Both the position numbers and the translations under genes were made by a program. The notes beneath the pieces were generated by a model that was not told the DNA's origin, made no database searches, and saw only the letters and a program-made list of their open reading frames with translations. From Aptenodytes patagonicus (Eukaryota > Chordata > Aves > Sphenisciformes > Spheniscidae): 64,000 nucleotides of DNA. The stretch lies in assembly GCF_965638725.1 (NCBI RefSeq), contig NC_134951.1, positions 72,419,068 to 72,483,067 of the forward strand, in the 5' to 3' direction. This document shows, piece after piece, positions 39,601-51,600 of the stretch (its first letter is position 1; the number at the start of each line of letters is the position of its first letter).

Positions 39601-42600
39601 TGAGAAGACAGCTTGACAAAACCATCGCATTTCACAAGATGGTTGCCTATGGAATAGCTGTAAATGCAAGTAAGCTTATTTATTTATTTATTTGCCTTTG
39701 AACTGTTTTGATTTTCTGCCTAATGCTGTAATCCCCATCAGCTCTGAGACTTGCTATTTTAGTGCAATCATTTGGTGACTACAGCTTTAAATAGGTGTAG
39801 GCGTCCCATCTGATTAACCATTTGTAACTTTTTTTGCTTGAGAAAGGTTTGACTGTTAAGTCAATAAATTTTCAACCTTGATAGTAACTGCTAGTTGCCA
39901 TTTAGTTAATGTGACCAACCTGTGTGCTCTTAACATTTAGTGTAAATAACTTCCATTAAATCCCTGAGAGTAGATGTTTGGGGAGATGACATAGCATTAC
40001 AGTCTGATTTCCTAAGGAAATGGTGCTTACGAGTTACACCGTTCATCTGTCCACTGCTACATTTTCTTCAATAATTTTTCAACCAGGTAATAAATTTAAT
40101 CTGCATTTGAGACAAGCAGCTGTCTCAAAAACATTAAATTCCTAAATATTGGTTTTTTAAATAGGTGATGGTTACAGGGAACTAATGGCCCCCTTGAGGG
40201 AAAAACTGCATTTTGAGATCAAAAGTTATCTGTTCTGCTGGTCCTACTGACTTACTGAGCTATAGATGTTTGCTCACCTGGCTGGGAAGAAGACATGGCA
40301 CCTTCCTGTTCCCCAGGTGGTTAAAGGACCTGGAGAAGACTAAAGCTTGTAGGAATTCAGAGGACATGAGGGGAACAGGAGATAGCATGGGGAAGAGGGA
40401 TGTGCAGAGAAGGAAGAATGAGGAAGGACATAAGCACATAGAGATGGAGAGGTATCTGGGGCAGATAGTTCTCTTAGAAAACGTGAAGGAGACATGGGAA
40501 TTAATCAGGGTTATTTGCAAGCATAAGACATTGCATGGTAACTATTCTACCCCCAGGCTGTCAGGGTGGATCCTGGTCCCAAAGTTTTTTTCAGTTTAAA
40601 TGAGGGAGCTGCTTTTCTGTGTATAGGCTGTTAATGTCCCCATGCAGTGAGACAAGAGTGCCATCAGGAATCAATAGCTAAAATTTGTCCTTTGTATGTA
40701 GTGCTAAAGAATTCAGAGGGAAAGGCTGGGGGACGAGAATGTGCATCTTATAGTGTGCTATGATGATTTACTTATCTGTCATGTCCATTCATTTATCAGA
40801 GTTCAGTTTCAGCACAAAGCAGATTCCTACAGAACGCAACATTGCTTCTTTAATTAACAAATCAACCCAGGAATGTAAATTAACCAACTTCTACTTGGTG
40901 TATAATTTGTCATGCTCCAAAAAGAAAGTAAAACTGTACAGTTTAACCTTTTATGTTTTTGGTTTTTACATTCATATAAAAATGTTTGCTAGTTCATTAA
41001 GGTGGACAGTTTGGGAAGTGCAAGTCTATCAGAAAAGTGATTACTTTATGGCTTCAGTAATTCCAAGGATAAAGACACAGGAGCTGATGTGAAATGACAG
41101 AAACCACCATTATTTAATTCTGTCACTCTCTAGGGAGAAAATGAGGGTTTATTGTTGGGTTGTTATTTGTGTTGGGTTTTTTCCCAGAATATAAAATGGA
41201 CAAATAGCTGATGAGGTATTTGAGGAAGAAAACAAAATACAGGGAAGTCTAATGAACAAAACGTGACAACTTATGAACTCATGCTTCCCTAACAGACAAG
41301 TGAGAAACAACTATCATATTTGGGAAAACACTACATCACTGCATAGTCAGACTTGGGTAAAGAATGGTCAGAAACTCAGTTGCCTGAAATTAAATTTCAA
41401 ATTCATTAAAAAAATACAATCTACAGCACATATTGTGACAGAAAAGCAACGTTTCAGAGTAAAGAGGTACCCACAAGTATATTGAGTCCCTTTGTACAAA
41501 ATCTAACAGCATTAAAATGATGTGTAAATAGATGCCATTTTCCTCTCAACTGACACATTATTTATCCAAGTACTACCTATATTGCCTTTTGTTACACAAA
41601 AGCATAGTCAACTCCTATTAGTCTATTGCAATTTAGTAATTCTTAGTTAAATGAATGTTCTCCCCTGTATGATCAATAGCCTAAATGTGGCAGCAAGAAG
41701 TTAAACCAATTTGCAGATCAGATCAGTAAGCTTAGCCTCACAATATAGAATTGTAGACTCCTTTATTATTAAAGTAACACGTATTCATCTCAGCTTGCCA
41801 GGTGGTGTTATTCCAGCATATTTATTTAATAGCGTGCTAAAAATAGTGCAGCATTAGTATTGTCTGGCTTCTAACAGGCAGACAGCTCAGCTGAGGTGCA
41901 TGTGGCCTTGGAAAAAGTACATCTGTACCTTTAATTTTTCATCAGCTCTAATACAAATTCAAGAGCAGGCTTTAATTGGTCAGGTCATAAAGGGATATAA
42001 TTAGAAACTAGTGGAAGAGGGAAGTTGGAGGAAAGAGAGAGAGTAAACAATGCTATCTATAATCAAGGGCATCATTGAAAATTCAGTAAAGGGAATTCTG
42101 CTTAGTTTGGCTTCCTGTGTTCTGCATGCCTGTGTGTGATAAGAGCTGTCTGGGAGTTATTCACCCACTAATAAATCTTCCTTATAGACCCGTAACTCTG
42201 CTAGAATACAATCATAGCTTCATGCACTCTCAGTTTGATCAGTGCAAGTCATTCTATGCTTTCTAATGCAAAAGAGACTTTTCTGTTGAGGCAGTTGTCT
42301 GAAACCTAAAGATATCTACAAGAGAGAGTACATAATGTTTTGTACAACTCCCCCCTCTTACCGTATTGTTTTTACCCTCTTAAGAAGGTACATTAATACA
42401 TTTTCGGAAGTGGGGAGTGTTGGGGGGATATTTTTTTTTTACTTTGACATACGGTGAATATTTTGAAGAACAACCTGCTTCTTGTGTTGTTTTGATGTCT
42501 GCAGAAAGGTTATATAGATATATTGCTCCAATAGTCTTTGAATTATGATATGAATAAAGCCTAAGCAATTAAGGGAAAGTAGGAGAAGGACAGCGAGGTT

Positions 42601-45600
42601 CTTTGTAGTTAGGCTGTTTGAAATGGTGGTTCCTGCTCCTTAAAAATTCCAGCAGTGAGATTTTCTTTAAAAACATGCAAAATGCAGACCGAAGTATAGT
42701 GATGCCAGGTGTGTTTGGCTTCTGACAAGCGCTGAAAAATCTATAGCTAAAAATACTAGAAAACTTTTCCATTTTCAGCCACGTTTTGGTAGTGGTGGCT
42801 ATGTGAAGGGCTTTGGTGATCTGAGTCACATTTTTGTGTAAGCAATGAAGTTTTCAGGGAAGCAGATGCTTATCTTCAAAAGAGGTTTAGCTGATAAGTC
42901 AGTGTTGTACTTCCAGAAATTACAGAAAGTCAAATTTCCATTAAACTGCATTTTTTTCAGTTAGATTGTTTAAATCCATACTTAGTGCACATACTAGGAA
43001 GGAAACTACATTAAATTAAAGATTATAAGCTTCCAGCTAGGATAAAAAATGGTCCAAGTCATGTTCTTCTTTGATGTTTATAACCATTCTAAAAAAAAAA
43101 AATCCAATGCAAGTATGTGTGTGGTCACTATTGTTGTAATTTTTACATAACCTGCACTTTTTTAGTCCACAAAGACAGCATGAAGCTGAATTAAGGGTTC
43201 TGTGTAACTAGAAATGGCACAAGGCAGTGGGTGGCAAAAGAACCCAGGCTTGGTCAGGGGCAGAATTCCCGGTGCCTGATTTAGCTGCTTGCAAAGCAAG
43301 AAAGGCCAGGATTTGACCCTTTGATTTTATCATGACGGGTTGGTTAACTAAAACATTTAACTGCTAGCAGCAAGCTCCAATTTGATTATTATCCTGTACA
43401 GGCATGCAGAAAAAGAGAGAGTGAAATCTTGTCCTCAGATAAACACATGCAATTTCTGTTTAGTTCAATGAGAGTTGTGCATGCTTCACTGAAGGCACAA
43501 TTGGCTGAAAAAGACTAGCTAAACTGACCAGACTTTCAGGATAATTTAATTACTACTCTTTGTATTTAAGAATATGTACAGTAAACACCATGCTCCAATA
43601 GCAACCCTTTTCCTCCCTCCCTCCTTCCAATAAAACCTTTTATTTGATCTCAGAAGTGGACTAGATAGAACATCTTGGGGTCAAATACAAATTAATGTAT
43701 GTTAAGTGCTTCAGAGGTTCCAGATGTTGTTAAAAACAACAGTCAAAATCCTTCAGTTTTCATGCACAGTTATAAAAAAGAACTTTGTTTAAAAGATTGC
43801 ATGATTTATTCCGTACTTTATATTTGGTCATGCAAAATGAAGAAAAAATTTAGCTGAAAATCCGGAGATGTAGTACCTTAAACTTTGCCCTCGTGGTTAA
43901 CTTAGGTAAGTGGTGCAGGGAAAAAAACCCAACTGTTGTAAGATCAGATTTCACAAATCTGCATATGAATGTTGGAATTGCTTAGTAAATTCTATATGCT
44001 GCAGATGCAAAGACCTTCAGAAAATGCACTTTAGGGATGTAAAATATTTTAGCTAATGGCAATGTATCCAGTGCCAGACTTTTTAGTCTGCTACAACTAT
44101 TGTACATTAAATGAACCACAGTGAAAATGGAATTAGATCTTTGCATTACTCTTACCATCCAGCTATAATTCATTTTTAGATTGCATCATTTTTTCTTAGG
44201 AGCACACAAAAACCATCAGAAGTATTAATCTAATAACACTCTAGGCAATATTTAAGATCATGGGAGACTCAGGTAAACCACCATATTCAGTACATCATTA
44301 GTTTGAATGTTAATATTTTCCAGTGTATCATTATACTCTGTACATTAACAGCTACCACAGAATAGCTTGCAGGAAAAAAAAACCTCTCCTGTTCATTCTA
44401 GAAGTCTTCTATGCTTGTAATATCCTTTATCTGTTAGATGAAAGCTGGAGGGAATGTCACCCAGAAGGGAAGATGTGGTAAATCCCAAAAAAGGTATGAT
44501 GATGTTTCCATTGACAGTAACACTTACAATAAAGCAGAACACTATGCAGATGGACAAAATGGTGTCCTTTAATAGCCTGCAGAAAAATCTTACTAGGTTA
44601 AGTTGCAGAAAGCAGATCTCTTCTTCCAGGAAAAAGTTGCAACATGACTACTCTTCACTAAACCTTAGGCTCGAGACCTTCTTGGGAAGCTGTATCTATT
44701 CAACCCAGGTTTTTTCTGTTCAAGACTAGAAATACTCTGTTAGGAAATGTGGACCTCTGTCTGTCTGGAAGAAACTACCACCTCATTTCACTCTCAACAC
44801 TCGGCATATACAAGATAGCACTAGGTTTCCTGTCGCTGCTGACATGACTAGAATTTGTACAAATCATATACAATCCTGCACTTTAAGTGCAAGATTTCGT
44901 AGCCTTCTAAACAACAGAAATGTCATCATTTCACATGAAGACTTCACAATCTGCAGTATCACTTTTTAAAAAATCTCTGTGTTTTGAAGGTAAAAGAGAG
45001 AAAGCATGTTATGCTATGAACACAGATTCAAACCTCCACCTCTAGTCAACGTTGATATTTTAAGTTAGCAAGGATAGTCCAAAACCTGCAGCTTATAAGC
45101 TGCAGGGAACCCTTGGTAAAACAACACTATGGCTCACAACTGTGTGAAACTCACGTGGTCCCAAGGCTATGGTGACTACTACATCATATCAGAGTTATAA
45201 AGAGCGTCCTGCAGTATAGAGGACAAGAGGCCCAAGTACCATTAACTGGTCGCACCAGTAATGACTAGCAGATGCCAAGATATAACTGCTCAGTAGAAGT
45301 CCGTTCAGAGATTCATTGTCAGGGCTTTCCATCCTTTGAAAGTTTTCTCTCCTCTTTCCCTTAGTCCAGTACCGGACTACGTGCAGCATGTAACTCCACA
45401 ACCTACCGCAGACAGCAGTCCGTTACCCCGCACTCCTGTTCTCTGAGTGAGCTCTTTCAGATGTCAGAGAAATCAGGTCCTCATCAAGCAATGACTTGGT
45501 TCCCTTCCAGCTGGATCTGATAACGTCCTTACCAGGCCAAAACATCTGTTCTGAAAGGAGCCCCTTGTAGGAACAGTTCCCCCCTTCCCACTCAGCACTT

Positions 45601-48600
45601 AAAAGTGCTGTTACACTTAAATATATAAACAGTGTGTTTATATACTGCTTATACATCAGTTGTATGCTGGGGAACAGATTGCCACAGCCCCCACACAGCT
45701 GCCACCTAAACCCTGCAGCTCAGAGCCTCTTGGGTTTTTGGGTTTTGACAGTCTGAATCCACACATCTCACTCGCTGCTCGTGGTCTAGTGTAACCTTCC
45801 TTCCAGCGTCCCGGCGCTGCTGAGGTGCTGGGTGCGCTCTCTCACGTGCAAGCTCCGGGGAGCGTCTCCCGCCTGATGCTGGCCAGGTTGTTTCACATGC
45901 AGCACCTAATCCATAACAATGTACGCAGGACATGCCGGGTCACTGAGTCCAATACCCTCTAAAGCTCACAGTCACGTCATATACGCTATTTCATAAAATG
46001 ACCAACCTTCAGCTGAAAGCTGCTTAGATTGCTTGATCCCATTATCCCATTTATTGAAAGGTTATTTTAGAGTCTCATTCCTTTGATGGCTTGAATCTGT
46101 CTTCTAATTTCCAGGCTCATTTTATCTCTGTGCAGTTCATACCCATTTGGATTCAGTCTCCATTCTGCTGAAGCTATTCCAGCTTGTAGAAATAATTTAT
46201 TATTCATTGGGCCAAAGATTCAGAAAAAATGGGAGCTTGATTTTGCAGTTTGGGTGCTCAGGATATTCACTTGGGATGCAAGTGTCAATAAACATTTGAT
46301 TATTTTTGTTAAGGGTTTCATCAGGAGACAGCTCAAAAGAGAATAACCAGTCAGTCCAGTAACTAGGTCATGTGATTTGGTTTAAAGCCCTACTTTAAAT
46401 TTAAAGTAACAAGGATTTTAAAACAGCTCTTTCATCTCCCAGTGAGTATCTAAGCATGGGGCAATGAGGTGAAGCAGGTGTTAGGGAGTGGCGGGAGGGA
46501 GTCCCTAAGCTAACATTATGTTTTAAATGAAGTGCAACCTGACAGTCAACCAACCACAGCACATCTACTGCTCTAGAAGGATCACCTCAGAAGAACAGCA
46601 TGAAAATAATCTCTCTCCAGCCTAGGCACATGGGCTAACCTACTGTTGGGGGTAAGAATGCAATCTTCTCCTTTTTTGCACTGGCTGCTTTAAGCACTTT
46701 CATGGCCGGTATCCTACCTTAACTCATATTCCCATGCTGCAGCTCTCCCCAGGCGCTGCAGAGGAGCTGAACTCCGGCATGCATAGTGAGAGAGCTCACT
46801 ATGTGGATAGGCACCTAAAAGACTTAGCAATACCAAAGTCCTTATGCATTTAATCCCATGTTTTCATCTGTGATTACACAGTGACTAGCACAGTAAGACA
46901 TTACTTTCGTGCAAGTAGTTACAATTAAAAAAAGAAAAAAAAAAGAAAGAAGAAAGAAGGAAGAAGAGAGAATAAACAAGAGAGAAGAGGAAAAAAAGAA
47001 AACCGAAAAAAGAAAAAAGGAAAAAAAGAAGAAAAAAAGAAAAACAAAAAAAGAATCTTCTTTTGAGAGAATATTGTTCAGGGAAGCAGATCATATTTGG
47101 TTTACTACAACTACTGCCTTTTAGGAAGGTTTTGTAAATGGTCAGGGACAGGAACGGATACACACTGAAGGAGAAATGATAACAGCAAGCTAATGGTAAA
47201 AACTAGAAATAGCATATCCTAATAGCTCTACTGTAAACATATAATTGTTTTTCATTGTCATTTTTTCATCCTTTGGTGTTTAATATTTTGCATTAATTAC
47301 AACTTTCCTGTAATGGATTTGAGAATCTCTCATATTGAAAACCGAAACTCTGCACCTAGCATGATTACACCTTTATCTATGTTAGCCAATAATAAAACAA
47401 AGTACTTCCTTTTTCCCTCTTTTGAAATTACCATCTTTCCACTCAGGAAAAGAATTACAGGGAAGTTCTTACTTCACCCTAAGACCTTTTTCTAAACTGA
47501 CCATTTCATATACCTTTTGGTCCTGGTATATGGACCTGGTCCCCTCCTGTCCTTTTGGGAGCAGGACAGAAGTAGAGGTGATATGTTATGCTCAGGGCAA
47601 ATCAGATCTAACACTGTGGTTCAGACTTCTCCCTTGAAATCATAGTTCCTGTGGCTTCCCCATGCTCCACCTGCATAAAGTAATGCTACAGCTACTTGTT
47701 AATAGGGGGACAGATTTTGGGTGCATCTTTTAAATATCCCTGGTGCAAGCTGCAAACTGGTCTATGCCCAAAACGGACAAGTTAGTGTCCTGCATAACAA
47801 TATTAGACCATGGCACATCCTAGTATATTAATTAAAAAAATAAGAATTTTAATCAGTTTACCTCATTTTGAACAATTTAAAATCAGAGGCAAACACCTTT
47901 ATATCATCTCTCAAGAGTCCTTTGATGACAGTGAAGACTGCAGGGCACTTGACTGTAAACATGGGAGGTGACCCTGAAGCTGCTCCTCTCCTCTCCAATG
48001 TGAAGCAGTTGCTTCATATTAGACATATATTTGATAAAATTTTCCTTTTATTGTCAGCTTAACCCATGCAAAGCTCTCAATTTATGCCCAAGCTTTTCAA
48101 ATAGCTCATAGTGTGCTTAATGAAGTTCCTTCTGTGGAACAGACACTGTGGACACGTACAAGTGTGTCTAATTTCACACCACTCTTTCCCTCATGCAGCC
48201 ATCCATGTTGTTGCCCACTTGATCAACTTCGAGCGGTATCATAGCAGCCAGTCGAAGGAAGCCGGGGAGTTACGGAATAAACTTTCTGGCCTTGGCAAAA
48301 GCCCAAATGAAAGCTACTTGAACCCAATCAGGACCTATGAAACGGTAAGCTGTCACTTTTTGGTTTTCCTCATCTAAAGAGTTTTCCTCTGTGGATTCTA
48401 TTGTCGGTAAAACTGTATTTCAAAGCCTTTTAACCAGAGTGAGAAGGTGCTGCCAAAGGTTAACCTCAATTTCAGCTGAAAACACTTACTCAGAGCTGCA
48501 ATTTTCAGGTTACTAAGCTCAAAGAAATGTCTACAGTATTTTAATTAGTTTGTCAGGAGACAGTTGCGGGGGGGGATAAGGAGTATTGTGAGTAGTAGAC

Positions 48601-51600
48601 AATGAAATGTACCTGCAAAGAATTTTAAAAAACTAAACTAAACTATCAATATATGGAACAAACAACTTCTTTCCAGAAAGAAAAAAAACCAATATCACAT
48701 AACAACATTTCTTTCACAGTTGCTATTTGTCTCTCCCCATGGTTGCGCAGTATCTTCCAAATCTGGGGGTTGATTCTGCCCTGTCACATGTCGAGTGTGG
48801 CTGCCAGGGAAAAGCACATGCAAAACCACACAGAGGATTGCTGCATATAGGAGTCAGTGCACTGAAAAGCTAGTGCTGGTGTGTGCTCTTCAGAAACAAG
48901 CAGGACTATGTGCACCTCAGCCCTGCAGATAAATGGTTCTGCTTGCTTTGGGGAAGAAAAGTGACTGTCTCCTGTCCACTTCCTCAGCTATCTCAAAACA
49001 GCATGGGTTTTTTCTTTATGATACTCATAAAGAAAAACAGATCCTTTCTGCAATGCATGCATGTAAAACATGCAAAAATTAATCAGCTTTTTTCCTTATT
49101 CCATCATACTGTACATCACATAGATGTTATTTGTTTGCTTATGTATACTGTTGTATACTCTTGTATACTCCAGGGTTGAAATGGCCCTGGTGAGACTCCC
49201 ACACATATTGTTTCTGCTCTTTAGAAATTTCCCACATAGCCAGCATGCAATAAAGGCTGCATGAACATGGTGTGGGGTTCTTTCAGTCAGTGGTGTACTC
49301 CACTGAAACAAGAAACAAAGTGAGATGATGACCGGACAACCATCAGCAGGATTCCATAGTACTTTTCAGTTACAAGGCATTTTGTCCTACTTTTTCTCAA
49401 TTCCTTTCCAGTTTAGATAATGTGACTTTTTCCTCTTTCAAAACAAACAAGTAAACAATTCTCAAGTTTGAACAAAACCAAGCAAATGAGTGGTCTCAAT
49501 GGTGTGAACACAAAAGTCTCGATGTTAGTGTTGACAAAGTAGTTAGGTTTATTAGAACAGGACGGCAAGCACGGACAGGGCTGCCCAGTCTTTCTGAACA
49601 CCTGGTGCCCACTCTCATCACATGCATGTGAGATGTTCCCCAAGAACAGAACAGAGCTCACAGGTCTGAACAGGAACCTACCATCTTGCATTTTTTTCTC
49701 CACTAAGCCTTCCCATGGTGATATAATTGTGAGGTAGGCCTCTAATTAACATTAAGATCCTAAATACCCTTGAGGAGGGAGGCTAGCATTTTCTGAGATC
49801 CTTTCCCAGATTTCTCACAGTAATATGCCCCACAATTACCAGCCTAGATTTCACTCTAACCTCTAATATTTGTATTTGTTTTATTGCCCACTTGTGTCTC
49901 AGTAGCTACACTCAGAATTAATAAATTATGAAGGAGAGCAAATAAAAGATTGCTTCTAACTTCAGAGAAGAAAGTTCTGAGAGCAACAATTGAGGCGTTC
50001 CTTTCAGTTTCATCCTACCCCTATAGTAGCAATGCACTAAGTGTCTTTGACATTTTTCCTTGTTTCATCTCAACATTCAAACTAGCCACTGTAATGGAAA
50101 TGTTCACAATATCACCTAGATCAATCCTGTTAATATGTAATAGGACTTGAACACACTCTTCATAGGCACCAATTTGAAAATGTACTGTGCGCTGTCAAGT
50201 GTGAACATTTGAAAGAATGATTTTACTGTAAAAAGTGACTGTAAAAATGGCATTGTGGAATTTTATCACCTCTAGGATTTCCATATCAAATGAGTGCACT
50301 TTATAAGTACAATATAGGGTTTTTTTTCTCCTAGTGTATTAAGCTGTAGAACGAACTCAGGATCCAGAAGACACGCTGAGTGCCTTCATTCCTGTGCATT
50401 AGCACCAGGAAAATAGATATATATGCTTTGCAGGCCAAATGGGGACTTCATTTACACTCTGCTGGCATATTTAGCTTGCGTCTCATCTTGCCTGCGAGAT
50501 TTTTACTGCTGTTCTTCACGATTTGCACTTTATAACTGAGATCAGCATCTGACTGTTGTGTTCAAAATACATCTTTATTCTCACTTCAGTTTATTTTGGT
50601 GAGTTTAGATCGATGTAACAGACCTGTGCTGATGTCTGTGAGTCATGAACAAGAAGGAACATGTTCAAGCCCAGCATATTAATGTTTCATCACTGACAAG
50701 CATAAAAATGTAAATATAAATGTCTTTTAAAAAATAAACCCAAGTATTATCCAATGTACAGGTAAATGTAAGGAACAGGTAAATGAGATATGCTGTTTAC
50801 GTAAATGAGAGCATGCCATTTTTATACACCATTTCAGGGCTGCTAAAACCCCACAAACTGAAGTAAAATAAGCACAGAAGAGCCACACACCTTTATGGTT
50901 GCAGGTGTCTTAGCACGTCACTTTATTACCCTCATATGAATAAGCTGTTTTCTAGTGCTGTTTTGCTTATTACATCTCTAGGTTTAATCTTCTCATTTCT
51001 ATAATCATTTTCCTTTTTTTCTGAGACACTTTTAGAACATAGAATCATTTAGGTTTGAAAAGACCTTTAAGATCATCGAGTCCAACTGTTAACCTAGCAC
51101 TGCCAAGTCCACCACTAAACCATGTCCCTAAGCACCACATCTACACGTCTTTTAAATACCTCCAGGGATGGTGAACTCAACCACTTCCCTGGGCAGCCTG
51201 TTCCAATGCTTGACAACCTTTTCAGTGATGAAATTTTTCCTCACATCCAATCTAAACCTCCCCTGGTGCAACTTGAGGCCATTTCCTCTTGTCCTATCGC
51301 TAGTTACTTGGGAGAAGAGACCGACACCCACCTCGCTACAACCTCCTTTCAGGTAGTTGTAGAGAGCGATAAGGTCTCCCCTCAGCCTCCTTTTCTCCAG
51401 GCTAAACAACCCCAGTTCCCTCAGCCGCTCCTCAGATGACTTGTTCTCCAGACCCCTCACCAGCCTCGTTGCCCTTCTCTGGACATGCTCCAGCACCTCA
51501 ATGTCCTTCTTGTAGTGAGGGGCCCAAAACTGAACACAGTATTCGAGGTGCGGCCTCACCAGTGCCGAGTACAGGGGCACGATCACTTCCCTACTCCTGC

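Larger units (their letters stand above)
39670..48198 (+). other. NOX3 intron 4
   Basis: This 8.5-kb intron is the longest fully contained one. It holds a 22-bp palindrome (45085-45106), a CpG-richer patch (about 45780-45890), and a polypurine tract (46927-47055). No CR1 or LTR copy was recognised. A 128-codon frame at 40213-40599 has no family resemblance. Confidence 0.85.

Noticed and set aside
40213..40599. 128-codon frame in NOX3 intron 4
   Set aside because: It has no family resemblance and no splice signals fitting the NOX3 phases.
46909..47124. Lys/Glu-rich 71-codon frame
   Set aside because: It is produced by the polypurine tract and has no protein signature.
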